This document shows positions 11,741 through 23,659 of a stretch of 64,000 nt of DNA, one piece after another. The notes below the pieces were generated by a model. It ran no database searches and had not been told where the DNA came from. It saw nothing but the letters and a program-made list of their open reading frames with translations. The stretch comes from Melastoma dodecandrum (Eukaryota; Streptophyta; Magnoliopsida; Myrtales; Melastomataceae). The position numbers were made by a program, and so were the translations under genes. Positions within the stretch are counted from its first letter, which is position 1. Every line of letters starts with the position of its first letter. Where the stretch lies: NCBI GenBank assembly GCA_029817715.1, contig JARUPY010000471.1, positions 2,852,001 through 2,916,000 of the forward strand, written 5' to 3'.

Positions 11741-13950
11741 AAATTAATTTTTTTAGTACACTCGTTTTAAATATTTTTGTTACACTAAGAGGAGGTGAAT
11801 TAGTGTTAAAGTCCAATTAATGATTTTTAACTCCTTTTCGACAAACCTCACAGCGGAAGCAAGCTTCTGTAAAATAGAACCGTAAAGACATGTTTATGTA
11901 CGAAAGAACGTACGAATGTGATTGCAATTTATTGATGGACGCAAGATTTTTATAGTGGTTCCGGCTACTTGCCTACATCAACTCTTCACCCAGAATTTGG
12001 ATGGCTATCAGTCATATTTAACGTTGTAAAGATTAGATAAGGTGATATGCGATCGACCTTTACAGCACATACCAGAAGGTTCTGTACTAGAATGACTGAG
12101 TTGCACAGCACATATAAGAAAATTTTGTACTAGAATGACTGAGTTTCATAGCACATACCGAAATGTTCTGTCCAAAGGTAATTGAGTTGCACAATACAGA
12201 CCACAATGTTATGTACTAAATATGTCAATCCTCCACATCACAGACCAGAAAGTTCTGTACCAAATGTGACTCGGTGCACGTGTTAACGTGACTAACAAAG
12301 GTAACCAAGTGCAATCCCCTTGGGACAACGACTTCGTGGCGTACCCCACGCGAGGACGCTGCGAACCCTACGCAAGGACACAGTGACCCCTGTCTAAGGA
12401 TGGATTTTCCCTCCGGCCACTCCACACGACCTGTCCGACCTCCTCGAGATAGCGACTACGTGGCAAACCCCATGCAAGCACGTAGCAAGCCCTACGCAAG
12501 CATGCATCAAGCCCCACATAAGCAGACATCAGCCTCTTTCCTAAGTTTCTGCACACACAGAATGTTACGCCACAGAAGCCGATCAGTCCCTCACCTTTTG
12601 AGGTCCCAAGGTATCTGCCCTTCTCTCTGACCCACTGTACATTGGTTATGCCAGCCTCCAGCAGAACGCCTCCACCAACGTCTCTTGCAGCCTCCAACCA
12701 AGAGTCCCTTGTAGCCCCCAGGTCACTCTCCCAAAAGACTTCACCAACGATGCAGCCTTCCACAGCTAGGTTCCATCGTGTGTGACTAACAAAGTTCAAA
12801 CGAAAAATACAAGCTCTCAGTACGCTCTCTGTATTTTACAATATGATACACGCATTTCAATCACCAGAGAATGAAGGCATATAAAAGAAAGTAAATGTTA
12901 GATAATATCGTGATATTATATTTATAAAACGAGGCACTAAAACATATATTATTTAGGTAATCATATCATACAAAAATGATTATGATTTGATGATATTCTC
13001 TTGAATTATGTGATAAAGAAGGTTCTAGGTGAATCTGAAACCTTCTACGAATGGAAATAATCTAAGATTAACTTCCAAAATCATCAAATTCGATTTCATT
13101 CTATCCAGGATGTTTATTATAAAGAACCTACACATATGATGTGAATAATCATCCCAAATAATAGTTCATTGATAGTCAAATTGATCCACATAAGGTTGAA
13201 GACAACCTTGCAAAACCTTACCATAAATATGTGATATATTTACTTATGTCAAAAAAGGATACGTAGGGATTTCGATCAAATTAATATCTCGATCAATTCC
13301 TTTTATTTTCGTAATTAAACAATTACTAAATAATCATATAATTACAAAAATGTTTCATACAGAAAGTTCTCAACGTGTGTAGCTTCTATAGTGTAGATGT
13401 TTGACTTCTGTTTCAAACAAGGTCGAGGCTCATCATCAAAACCTATTCAACAATCTCCCCCCTTTATTATGATGAAAAAACATTTATCGTTGAGGCAAGT
13501 ATTTTTGCAAGTAACTCCCCCTACATAGGTGCGAATAAGAGTCTTGCATTTTACAGAACCATATGATTCCAAATACATCATACGCTAAACCCGTGCTAGC
13601 TTTTGTTATAAAGACAGGTTGTTCACAGAGCACAAATGTTTTGTGATGCATACAGGGCATGAAGGAGTAATTTTTTTTTCACATTAACTGAAATAAGCCT
13701 CAAGAGCGTAAAACAATCGATTCTTATATAAAAAAGTTGACTTGACAGCATCAACACGCCCCATCGCTCACGGCAAGCTAAGCAGCCACGCCGTCTCCAA
13801 CGGGCAGGAAGACTTGGGGCGTCGTGTCGATTGCTCAACTCTTCATATACCATTTAATTCCACAAGAACTTCGGCTGGTCGTTGTTTTTGGAGAATGAAT
13901 GCTTTGCGCATGTGGGGACATGGATGACTCGAGGAACCTTCATATTAAGT
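11737..13950. repeat. Repeat module A
   Basis: This module opens with CCCCCAAATTAAATTAA, carries a stretch with a GGAGGTGAATTAGTG start, and ends with a type-B hairpin element (13741-13830). Its first third recurs at 15516-16110 and its remaining two thirds at about 16670-17900. At 12060-12270 about five worn copies of a roughly 55-bp unit with the core TTCTGTAC...GAGTTGCA form a tandem array. No protein domain is recognised. It may be the non-coding part of an LTR element, but LTR ends could not be shown. Confidence 0.6.
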
Positions 13951-14502
13951 CTTTCTCCTCCTGTGACTTTTTATCTACATTCATATATTTGTTAGTGTAG
14001 AATGGATGACCTTTTGCTTTCATCCATAAATATGAAACTAAATAATCATTTCTAATCTCCTTTTTGTAACGACAATTATTTACTGAATTAATGATTATCT
14101 TTTGTTATTACTAGAGAAACTCCTCCTTCCTATAGAAAACGCCATGATGTTCTCATTGTATTTTCCTTTTCTTTCCATATTTATCAACTTCAATCGCTTT
14201 TTATCCTGTCTTTTTTTAATTTTATAATTGTTTCTAAATATTTGAACATTAGTAACAACTAAATTATGAGATTAAGATATGATTTTTTGTTTAGCTCATA
14301 AAAGAATATTTCTGACCAGGAGACTTTGTTTGACTTGATGGAAGCCGTTGCTTTCTTTCTGAGTAATAAAAGTGTTTCCGTGTGGACGACTTACAGAGCC
14401 TTCACGATCATATCACTAATTATCACACATTACATGTACACAAAAGAAATTGAAATCCCCAAATTAAATTAATTCTTTTAATACTCTCGTTTTAGATATT
14501 TT
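13951..14502. other. 5' flank of RLP relic 5
   Basis: A/T-rich DNA that contains part of the dispersed element (GGAGACTTTGTTTGACTTGATGG with TTTGACTT, about 14320) and the CCCCAAATTAAATTAATT stretch that also precedes the copies at 15516 and 19728. Confidence 0.5.
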
Positions 14503-14796
14503 CTCGGACTTTGTGGGATTCCGCTCACGAGATTGTGCGGTCAGGGAAATGAGGAAGCGCACCCACCATCGGAAGGAAAGGACGGTGGAGAGGAGGAGGG
14601 CGGAGGGTGGCTGGAGTGGAAGTATGTGGTGTTGGGTTTTGGGACTGGGATGGGAACCGGAATATCATTGGGATACACGGTGCTGGAAATAGGAAGGCCT
14701 CTCTGGCTAGTTCGAATGGTCATCAGACTCGAAGCTAGTTATAGGAAAATGTCCAAGAGGAAGAAGGGTGTCCAACGAAGGAATGGTCGAAGCTAA
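14503..14796 (+). pseudogene. RLP relic 5, C-terminal juxtamembrane and transmembrane part
   Basis: The frame begins abruptly in the LCGIPLTRLC segment after the last LRR and runs through the acidic/polar linker (PPSEGKDGG), a glycine-rich transmembrane helix with repeated GxG/GxxxG spacing and the basic tail to TAA near 14796. It is well preserved, and 3' DNA matching the trailer of other RLP copies follows. Everything N-terminal is missing. Confidence 0.85.
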
Positions 14797-17700
14797 ACCG
14801 TGAGAATCGAACTTAAGATGTATTGAGGAATGTTTCTGGATTTTTCTTTGTTTGCTGCTTCAACATGATGATGATATGCTGTGTATTAATTAAGCATGCA
14901 GCCTCTCGTACATTAAAAAATTACAATGTAAGAGAGCTTTATCCCAACCCCTGTCCATTTCTCCTATCCAAAATGCTACAAGATTAGTGTCATGCTAAAA
15001 TTGTGTTGTGCCGAGTATACTTGCGTATCGAACGTAAAAATCCTCTGTAAGAACGATTATTTCATGTTCGTTTAAAGTTATCTTTGAAAAAAGCTGAAGT
15101 AGTATTTTTTTCTTTTTAAATTAACTGAAATAAACCTCAAGAGCTTAAAATAGTCGATTCTTATATAAAAAAAGTTGTTACAATGAGTTCATCAACACAC
15201 GCCCCATCGTTCACGGCAAGCTAAGCAGCCGTACCGTCTCCAACAGCCAGGACGACTTGGGGTGTAGCGTCGATAGCATTTATTACATTGACAACATCAT
15301 CCACCGCCCCATCCATCATTCACGGCATGTTTAAGGCGTCTCAATCACCGGCCATTTATTTCAGACAGGGAGATTTTGTTTGACTTGATGGAAGCTACTG
15401 CTTTCTTTCTTTCTGAGTAATAAAAGTGTGTTGCGTGTGGATGACTTCGAGAGCCCTTCAAGATCATATGATTAATTATCACACATTATATGTACACAAA
15501 AGAAATTGAAACCCCCAAATTAAATTAATTTTTTTAGTACAATCGTTTTAAATATTTTTGTTACACTAAGAGGAGGTGAATTAGTGTTAAAGTCAAATTA
15601 AGGATTTTTAACTCCTTTTCGACAAACCTCGCGGCGGAAGAAAGCTTATGTAAAATAGAACCGTAAAGACAGGTTTCTGTAAGAAAGAATGTACGAATGT
15701 GACTGTAATGTTTTTGATTGACGTAAGACTTTTATAGCGGTTCGGCTAGTTGTCTACATCAACTCATCACCCAAAATTTAGATGGTTATCACTCTTACGT
15801 AACGTAGTAGAGATTACATAACGTGATATGCGATCGACTTTTATAGCACAGACCGAAAGGTTCTATATCAAAGGTAATTGAGTTGCACTGCACAGACTAG
15901 AAGGTAATGTACCAAATGTGTCAACCCTCTACTTCATAGACCAAGAGGTTCTCTACCAAATGTGACTCGCTGCACGTGTTAACGTGACTAACAAAGGTAA
16001 CCAAGTGCAATTCCCTCGGGACAACGACTTCGTGGCGTACCCCACGCGAGCACGTAGTGAACCCTACACAAGCAGACAGTGACCCCTATCCAAGGATGGA
16101 TTTCCTTACATCCATATAGTTTTGCAAGCAACTCCCCCTACATAGGTGCGAATACGAGTCTTGCATTTTACTGAACCATATAGTTTTTGTTAAACAGAGC
16201 ATAGAAGCTTCTATTATAAAGACATTTGTTCACATAGCACAAGGTTTTGTGATGCATACAGAGCATGAAGGAGTAATTTGTTTTTTCAAATTAATTGAAA
16301 TAAACCTCAAGAGCTTAAAACAGTCGATTCTTATATAAAAAAGTTTTTTGAGTTGACAGCATCAACACGCCCCATCGCTCACGGCAAGCTAAGCAGCCAC
16401 GCCGTCTCCAGCGGGCAGGAAGACTTGGGGTGTCGTGTGGATTGCTCAACTCTTTTTATATCATTTAATTCCAACAGGAACTTCGTGAGACTTAGTCTGG
16501 TCGTTGTTTTTGGAGAATAAATGGTTGGGACATGAATGACACGTGGAACCTTCATATTAAGTCTTTGTCCTCCTGTGACTTTTTATGTACATTCATATAT
16601 TTATTAGTGTAGAATGGATGACCTTTTGCTTTCATCCATAATTATGAATGTACATAATTAATTAGCAGCACGCCTCCACCAGCGTCACCTGCAGCCTCTA
16701 ACCAAGAGTCCCTCGTAGCTCCCAGGTATAATATGATACACATATTGCAATTACCAGAAAATGAAGCTGAATAATCTCCTAATTATACAAAATGACCTAG
16801 ACTAAATGTAGAATTTGAATCTTGGCCAATCAGTCATCTGCGCATAAAGAAAGTAAATGTTGGATAGTATTACAATATTATATTTACAAAACGAGATACT
16901 CAAACAGATATTATTTAGGTAATCATATCATATCAAAATGATTATGATTTGATGATATCCCCATGAATTATGTGACAAAGAAGGTTTCTAAGTGAATATG
17001 ATCATGTACCTTATACGAATAGAAATAATCCAAGATTAACTTCCAAAATCACCAAATTCGATTTCATTTTATCCAGGATGTTTATTACAACGAACCTAGA
17101 CATATGACGTAAATTATCATCCCAAATAATGGTTCATTAGTAGTCAGATTGATCCACAAAAGGTTGAAGACAACCTTGCAAAATCTTACCATAAATAGGC
17201 GATATATTTACTTCTGTGGAAAATGGAAACGTAATAGAGGGATTTCAATTAAATTAATATCTCGATCAATTCATTTTATTTTTACAATTAAAAAATTACT
17301 AAATAATCATTCAATTACAAAAATATTTCATACAGAAAGTTCTCAACGTGTGTAGCTTCTATAGGGTAGATGTTTGACTTTTGTTTCAAACAAGGTCAAG
17401 GCTCATCATTATCAAAACCTATTCAACAATCTTTCCATTTTGATGATGAAAAAACATTTATCATTTTCATGATGAAAAAACATTTGAGGCAAATATTTTT
17501 GCAAGTAGCTCCCCCTACATAAGTGCGAATACGAGTTTTGCATTTTACAGAACCATATAGTTTTTGTTAAAGAGAGTATAGAAGCTTATGTTATAAAGAC
17601 ATATTGTTCACAGAGGACAAAGGTTTTGTGATGCATACAGAACATGAAGGAGTAATTTGTTTTTTCAAATTAACTGAAATAAACCTCAAGAGCTTAAAAC

Positions 17701-18714
17701 AGTCGATTCTTATATTAAAAAGTTGTTGCGTTGACAGCGTCAACATGCCCCATCGCCCACGGCAGGCTAAGCAGCCACGCCGTCTCCAACGGGCAGGAAG
17801 ACTTGGGGCGTTGTGTCATTTGCTGAACTCTTCTTATACCATTTAATTCCAACTGGAACTTCGAGAGACTTAAGTCTTTCTCCTCATGCGACTTTTATGT
17901 ACATTCATATATTTGTTAGTGTAGAATGGATGACCTTTTGCTTTCATCCATAATTATGAAACTAAATAATCATCTCTAATCTCCTTTTTATATCGACAAT
18001 TATTTCCTAAATTAATTATTGTCGTTTGATATTACTAGAAAAACGCCGCCTTCCAATAGAAAACGCCACTTGGTGGCGGAATGAAGGCGGGATTGGTTGC
18101 TGGGACTACGGTTGCTCGTCCCGACGGTGGAGTACTGACGGAGTTTATTTACCAGAGCTACGGTTACTCACTCTGGTGGTGGAAGTGAGGACCAAAGAAC
18201 TCTCGCGAGTCCACCCAGGTCGGGGTATCTAATAACTACGGGGTGACGAGCAAAGCAAAGCTTCTGTTTGTTTGATTGATCGTATCTTTTTAGGGAAGAT
18301 CTTTTCCCTTTTATATTCAATCTTGCAGGCCCGGGGATGTTTGTCACGTTCTCAAAAGATCCTCCCAATCTAAACTACCTTCCGGAGATCTCAGAGTTTT
18401 TTTAACAAACTGCTTTTCATCTCTCCCAAGGCGTGTGGCCTCAGGCTACAATGACTTGTGTAGACATGAGCTATAGACTTAGTATAAGCCCATATCTCAT
18501 TTCGTCCCTTACATTCATCTCATGGGCTTTAACCCGTTCAAAAATAGGCCCGAGATAATCCGTAATGTCAACACATTTATTTCCTTTTTATACTTATGAA
18601 AATGTGAAGCAATACAATTTTGCTCGTACTGTGTATATTAACAGTTTTCCAATGAACGAACGACTTTTGCTTCCGAATTAATGTATTTTTAAACCCATAC
18701 TTTTATTAATGTAT
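14797..18714. repeat. Repeat modules B and C, rearranged copies of 11737-13950
   Basis: After an RLP trailer to about 14990, the stretch holds two type-B hairpin elements (15178-15260 and 16345-16450), one type-A element (15280-15440), module B (15516-16110 joined directly to a copy of 13490-13950) and module C (about 16670-17900, ending with another type-B element at 17730-17825). About three copies of the 55-bp unit lie at 15840-15970. From 18000 to 18700 is unrecognised, moderately G/C-rich DNA. No credible gene is seen. Confidence 0.55.
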
Positions 18715-18845
18715 TCAAAAGATACCCAGTTGGCTCTGGAGCATCCAAAAAGATACATTGAAGGAATTGTATCTCGATGATAATATTATCAAGGAACCAT
18801 CCATCCGTCCATTTACCAACTAACTTCTCTGTCAACCGTGAGTAT
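18715..18845 (+). pseudogene. RLP relic 6, about 40 codons
   Basis: A short stretch matches the RLP segment around IPSWLWSIGIDTLEELYLDDNIIKGSIPPSICQLTSLS, with small deletions and stops. It is flanked on both sides by unrelated repeat DNA. Confidence 0.7.
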
Positions 18846-20090
18846 GAGAAGCCTAGGCACAACTTACAGCCCCCGAGCTCCCAACAGAAGCCAATTAAGT
18901 GAATGTTTCCGTTTGATGGTTTTACACCTCACAGGTGATGCGGATGTGAGTGGATGCAACTTCTGATGTTCTCTCGGTTTGAGCAGATCCAGCGACACGA
19001 TTACATGTGATTCGAGGACCTCTGCAAGAACGATTATTTCATGTTCTTTTAAAGTTATCGTTGAAAAAAGCTGATGGAGTATTTTTTTCCTTTTCAAATT
19101 AACCAAAATAAACCTCAAAAGGTTAAAATAGTCGATTCTTAATAAAAAAAAATGTGTTGCGTTGACAGCATCAACACATGCCCCATCGCTCAAGGCAAGC
19201 TAAGCAGCCGTGCCGTCTCCAACAGGCAGGAAGACTTGGGGCGTCGCATCAATAGCTCATCTTAACCATATCATTTAAATCTAACAGGAACTCCGGGACC
19301 GGGAGACTTAGTCTGGTAGTTGATTTCGGAGAATGAATGCTTTGCACATGAGGGACATGAGGAACCTTCATAGAAAGTCTTTCTTCTCATGTGACTCTTC
19401 CCGTACATTCATATATTTGTTAGTGCAGAATGGACGAACTTTTTCTTTCATTCATAATTATCAAACCAAATAATCATCTTAATCTCTTTTTGTAACAAGT
19501 ATTCAATAAATTGTCTTTCATCCACCATCCCCATCATTTACAGCAAGTTTAAGGTGTCTCAACCACCGACCATTTATTTAAGATCGAGAAACTTTGTTTG
19601 ACTTGATTGAAGCTGCTGCTTTCTTTCTTTCCGAGTAATAAAAGTGTTTTGTGTGTTGATGACTTCCAGAGCCCTTCAAGATCATATGACTAATTATCAC
19701 ACATTACATGTACACAAAAGAAATTGAAACTCCCAAATTAAAATAATTTTTTTAGTACACTCGTTTTAAATATTTTTCTTATTTGTGTGAATATAGTAAA
19801 GCGCTTGCTTTTCTTATAACATTGATTTCTTTTTTATACTTATGAAAATGTGAAACAATACAATTTTACTCGTACTGTGTATATTAACAGTTTTCCAATG
19901 AACGAACGAAAGATAGGAGTCTGACAAACTCCAAAGACTTATCCTTCCGAATTAATGTATTTTTAAACCCATAATTTTATTAATTACTCTGTTACAAATT
20001 TTATAAAGTTCCAATTTAATTCATTAAAATATAACTTTTTGAACAAATCAATTAAAATTCTGACTAAAAGAATTTGATTATATTTTTTCT
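18846..20090. other. 5' flank of the intact RLP with repeat elements
   Basis: It contains a 70-bp fragment of the 7423-8294 duplication (18895-18960), a type-B hairpin element (19160-19260), a type-A element with W-box-like TTTGACTT (19510-19670) and the CCCAAATTAAAATAA stretch (19728). The type-A copy lies about 530-690 bp upstream of the intact RLP start codon. Confidence 0.5.
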
Positions 20091-20094
20091 TTAT

Positions 20095-20102
20095 TATAAA
20101 AG
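20095..20102 (+). promoter_or_regulatory. Possible TATA box of the intact RLP
   Basis: TATAAAAG lies 94 bp before the chosen ATG, a normal plant position for a short leader. It sits in A/T-rich DNA where chance matches are common. Confidence 0.4.
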
Positions 20103-20195
20103 AATATAAATATGAATTCGAATTCCTCCCTTGAGTATTTGCGGTGTCCTTTCTAAGTTCCTTTTATTTCATGGTCATAAAATTTGCCCCCAAAA

Positions 20196-23114
20196 ATGAG
20201 ACGAGATGCAGGTGGTTTCATCATCATCATCATCCTCTGCTTCTTATTTTTACTCGTGGCCTTACCATCCACCTCTTCCTTACCCTGTCATCCTGACCAC
20301 CGACACGCCTTGCTTCGTTTTAAACAGTCCTTGTCTATCACTGGCCCTATAGTTGCTTCGTGGAGGAAGGACGAGGATTGCTGCTCCTGGGACGGCATCA
20401 CCTGCGACAATTCCACTGGCGACGTCATCGGCCTCAACTTGACCATTGCTGGGCTTCAAGGCATCCTTCCAACCGAAATCTCACAATTGTCGAAGGTGGT
20501 TTCCCTTGATCTCTCTGATAATTCTTGGCTGGAGATGCAAGATCATACCATGAGAATGCTCGTCAGCAACCTAACTCAGTTGGAGGAACTCAATCTTGAG
20601 TATGTCAATTTGTCCACGGTCAATCCCACATCCTTTATGAACTTATCTTCTTTGATTTCCCTCGAGCTTTCAGGTTGTTGGTTGGGAGGGAAATTGCCTG
20701 AATTTATCTTTGGGCTGCCAAATCTACAAGTGATTGACACATCGTGGAATTACCAATTAACCGGCACATTTCCCAAATCCAAGTGGAGTCCCAGTCTTGA
20801 TTATCTGTCCCTCCATCGTTGCTCTTTCTCCGGAGCAGTTCCCAATTCAATCGGAAACCTCTCGCGATTGACTTACCTGGACCTATCGGGGAACAATTTC
20901 ACGGGAGCAGTTCCCAATTCAATCGGAAACCTCTCGCGATTGACATCCCTGGAACTATCGTGGAACAATTTAACGATTGACTTGGGGATATTGTCAACCC
21001 TCGAGGATCTCCAGTTCCTCGATCTATCTTTCCTCTCCGTTTCTGGTGAGGATGCAAACCACGGGTCCTCATTGCCGAAGCTCCAAGAATTGTCTATGGA
21101 TAGTTGCAATATGAGCAAGTTCCCTTCCTTCTTGTCTCGCTCAAAGGAACTGAGATTTATTTCCCTCTATGGAAACAGGATTCAAGAGATACCGAGTTGG
21201 CTCTGGAGCATCGGAATTGACTCCTTGGAAGTATTTTCTCTTGCTGATAATCTTATCAAGGGAAGCATCCCTCCGTCCATTTGCCAACTAACTTCTCTGT
21301 CCAATGTTTACTTGAGTGGAAATCATTTGACGGGTATCATTCCTCAATGTCTCGGTAATCATACGGAACTACGTGAGTTGTCCTTGAGCAACAATTCATT
21401 GAGTGGACCTCTACCACCTTCCTTGACCAACTACACATATTTGCAGTATCTTGATGTCAGCTGCAACAGCATCGGCGGTGCTCCTCCCACTTGGTTATCT
21501 ATGTCATCCATTTGCCACCTAACTTCACTACGCTTATTAGACATGAGACAAAATTATTTGAGGGGTATCATTCCTCAGTGTCTCGGCAATCTTACGAAAT
21601 TACAAGAGTTACACTTGAGCAACAATTTATTGAGTGGGCCGTTGCCACCCTCCCTGGCCAATTGCACATCTTTGGAGGATCTTGATGTCAGCTACAACAA
21701 CATCAATGGTGCTCCTCCCACTTGGTTAACCACGTCATCCATTTATGATATTAATTTGCGGGCCAACAACTTTGTAGGTCAGTGGCCTCCAGACATCTTT
21801 CTCCGGTCAGCTTTCCTTTATAGTATTGATCTATCTGACAACAAATTCGAAGGCCCTCTTCCAGTTCCAACCGCCATGACTAGCTATTATTCAGTTTCCA
21901 ATAACCATTTTTCTGGGAGCCTCTCTTCATTACTATGTAATGCCACCGAGCTTCAGGTGCTAGACTTGTCAAATAATAGTCTCACTGGGGTCCTGCCTGA
22001 CTGCCTAGAAAACGTCACCAGGGGTCTTGTAATTTTGAACCTTCGGGCAAATGAGTTTCAGGGTCAGATTTCAGAGATTTTTCATGAAGGAAGTATGTTG
22101 ACGTCACTTGATCTCAGCGGAAATCAATTCGAGGGCCCATTGCCGAGATCTCTATCCCATTGTAAACAATTGGAAGTTTTGGATGTTGGCAACAACAAAA
22201 TAGAGGATTCCTTCCCCAATTGGTTGGGGGATCTCCCGTTGAAGGTGCTCAGTTTAAGATCCAACCGTTTCCACGGTCGTGTTATTATTCCCAAGGAAAA
22301 TCATCCTTTCCCCATGGCACGCATCATGGACCTCTCCCACAATAGTTTCGATGGAATTCTCCAAGATGAATTCATCATCGAAATGTTCGGCATGACAAGG
22401 GACAATAATTACGATTTTGGCAATCAATATCTACAGTCAAATGATGTTTCGGAATATTACTCGGTGACGATCGACTTGAAAGGGATCGAGATGGAGATGG
22501 TGAAGATCAATATCCATTTTGCGATGCTCGACTTATCGAGTAATCACTTTCATGGAGAGATTCCTAAAAACATTGGATTACTTAAATCGCTCAAAGGTCT
22601 GAATTTCTCTCACAACCTCTTCACGGGGTCGATCCCTCCATCCGTCGGGAACTTGACAAATCTGGAATCACTGGACCTCTCTTCTAACCATCTGATAGGA
22701 GAAATTCCAAAGGAATTGGTGAAGCTGACATCCCTTGGATTTTTGGACCTCTCATGGAACAACTTAACGGGGCCTATACCATCCGGAGGACACATCGACA
22801 CCTTTCCGAATAGTTCATTCAAAGGAAATCCCGGACTATGTGGGATTCCGCTCACGAGATCGTGCGATCAGGGAAACAAGAAAGCACAGCCACCGTCGGA
22901 AGGAAAGGATGATGGAAAGAAGGAAGGCGGGGGGTGGATGGTGTGGGAGTACGCGGCGTTGGGTTTCGGGACCGGGATGGGGATGGGGATATCGTTGGGA
23001 TACATGGTGCTGGAAATGGGAAGGCCCCTCTGGCTGGTCCGAATGGTCATCCGACTGGAAACCGGTACCTGGAAAAGGTCGAAGAGGAAGGGAGCCCCAA
23101 GGAGGAATGTGTAA
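20196..23114 (+). CDS. Intact LRR receptor-like protein (RLP12/Cf-like), 972 aa
   Basis: A single intronless frame encodes a complete RLP, a plasma-membrane receptor that senses apoplastic ligands and, lacking a kinase, is expected to signal through SOBIR1/BAK1-type partners. Order: signal peptide (about 1-28, with an isoleucine run encoded by an ATC repeat), LRRNT cap with the paired cysteines of CCSWDGITC (about 31-70), roughly 30 LRRs, a non-LRR island around EYYSVTIDLKGIEMEM, four conserved C-terminal LRRs, cap (GNPGLCGIPL), polar linker (PPSEGKDDG), glycine-rich transmembrane helix (about 914-936) and a short basic tail. The ATG at 20196 begins the hydrophobic leader and is shared with the paralog at 43160. 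Compared with that paralog it lacks about two N-terminal LRRs and has two in-frame LRR duplications. The ligand is unknown. Confidence 0.93.
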   Translation: MRRDAGGFIIIIILCFLFLLVALPSTSSLPCHPDHRHALLRFKQSLSITGPIVASWRKDEDCCSWDGITCDNSTGDVIGLNLTIAGLQGILPTEISQLSKVVSLDLSDNSWLEMQDHTMRMLVSNLTQLEELNLEYVNLSTVNPTSFMNLSSLISLELSGCWLGGKLPEFIFGLPNLQVIDTSWNYQLTGTFPKSKWSPSLDYLSLHRCSFSGAVPNSIGNLSRLTYLDLSGNNFTGAVPNSIGNLSRLTSLELSWNNLTIDLGILSTLEDLQFLDLSFLSVSGEDANHGSSLPKLQELSMDSCNMSKFPSFLSRSKELRFISLYGNRIQEIPSWLWSIGIDSLEVFSLADNLIKGSIPPSICQLTSLSNVYLSGNHLTGIIPQCLGNHTELRELSLSNNSLSGPLPPSLTNYTYLQYLDVSCNSIGGAPPTWLSMSSICHLTSLRLLDMRQNYLRGIIPQCLGNLTKLQELHLSNNLLSGPLPPSLANCTSLEDLDVSYNNINGAPPTWLTTSSIYDINLRANNFVGQWPPDIFLRSAFLYSIDLSDNKFEGPLPVPTAMTSYYSVSNNHFSGSLSSLLCNATELQVLDLSNNSLTGVLPDCLENVTRGLVILNLRANEFQGQISEIFHEGSMLTSLDLSGNQFEGPLPRSLSHCKQLEVLDVGNNKIEDSFPNWLGDLPLKVLSLRSNRFHGRVIIPKENHPFPMARIMDLSHNSFDGILQDEFIIEMFGMTRDNNYDFGNQYLQSNDVSEYYSVTIDLKGIEMEMVKINIHFAMLDLSSNHFHGEIPKNIGLLKSLKGLNFSHNLFTGSIPPSVGNLTNLESLDLSSNHLIGEIPKELVKLTSLGFLDLSWNNLTGPIPSGGHIDTFPNSSFKGNPGLCGIPLTRSCDQGNKKAQPPSEGKDDGKKEGGGWMVWEYAALGFGTGMGMGISLGYMVLEMGRPLWLVRMVIRLETGTWKRSKRKGAPRRNV
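20832..20975 (+). repeat. 72-bp in-frame LRR duplication in the intact RLP
   Basis: Two adjacent 72-bp units (20832-20903 and 20904-20975) each encode one 24-residue LRR beginning with GAVPNSIGNLSRLT. Their first 40 bases are identical. The inverted paralog has only one such repeat, so this is a recent unequal exchange. Confidence 0.85.
21281..21742 (+). repeat. 231-bp in-frame multi-LRR duplication in the intact RLP
   Basis: Two units of 231 bp (21281-21511 and 21512-21742) each encode 77 residues from CQLTSL or CHLTSL to PPTWL...SSI. The other RLP copies in the window have a single unit. The units are more diverged from each other than the 72-bp pair. Confidence 0.8.
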
Positions 23115-23659
23115 TTGTTGTATGATGTTTCTGGGTTTTTGTCTGTTCGTCACTTCAATAGGATGGTGATGATGATGATGATGCGCCATACGTCGACAAA
23201 TTATGCAATCAGTCGTACTCTTTAAAAATAGAAATAAAACCTGCAAAATCAATCCTGTTCATGGTTTTTGTTAACCAGTAGCAATCAACCTGCCCAAGCT
23301 ATTTATTTATTTATTTCCATTTAGTCGGATAAATGGGCTTATAAGAATTTCTTAAACCTCACCTACTTCTACATATTCTCATCTAACCATACCAGTAAAC
23401 TAAAATGAAGGCATGCAGTAAAAGTTGAAACTGAGGAATGAAAAGAAGCATTGCAAAAGAAACCAAATCCATTATTCCTTCTTGAATAGAAAAAAAAAAC
23501 TAAATTAAGGAGAGGAATGAAAACAATCAATCACTAACTAAAACTGAGGTAACGGCAACGCACCGTGCATCCAAAGCTTACTAATGGAAATTACGCTAGA
23601 GGCACATACCATCATTCTTACTGAACGGAGGCGACAAATATTAACAGCCAAGCAAGAAC
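23115..23659. other. 3' flank of the intact RLP
   Basis: The first 250 bp or so are matched in inverted orientation at 40063-40302, downstream of the paralogous pseudogene, so the duplication included the trailer. After about 23370 no gene is recognised. Confidence 0.6.

Noticed and set aside
22836..23252. Minus-strand frame of 138 codons opposite the RLP C-terminus
   Set aside because: Mirror frame of a conserved coding region; the same mirror recurs at 40171-40581 opposite the paralog, as expected for a shadow.
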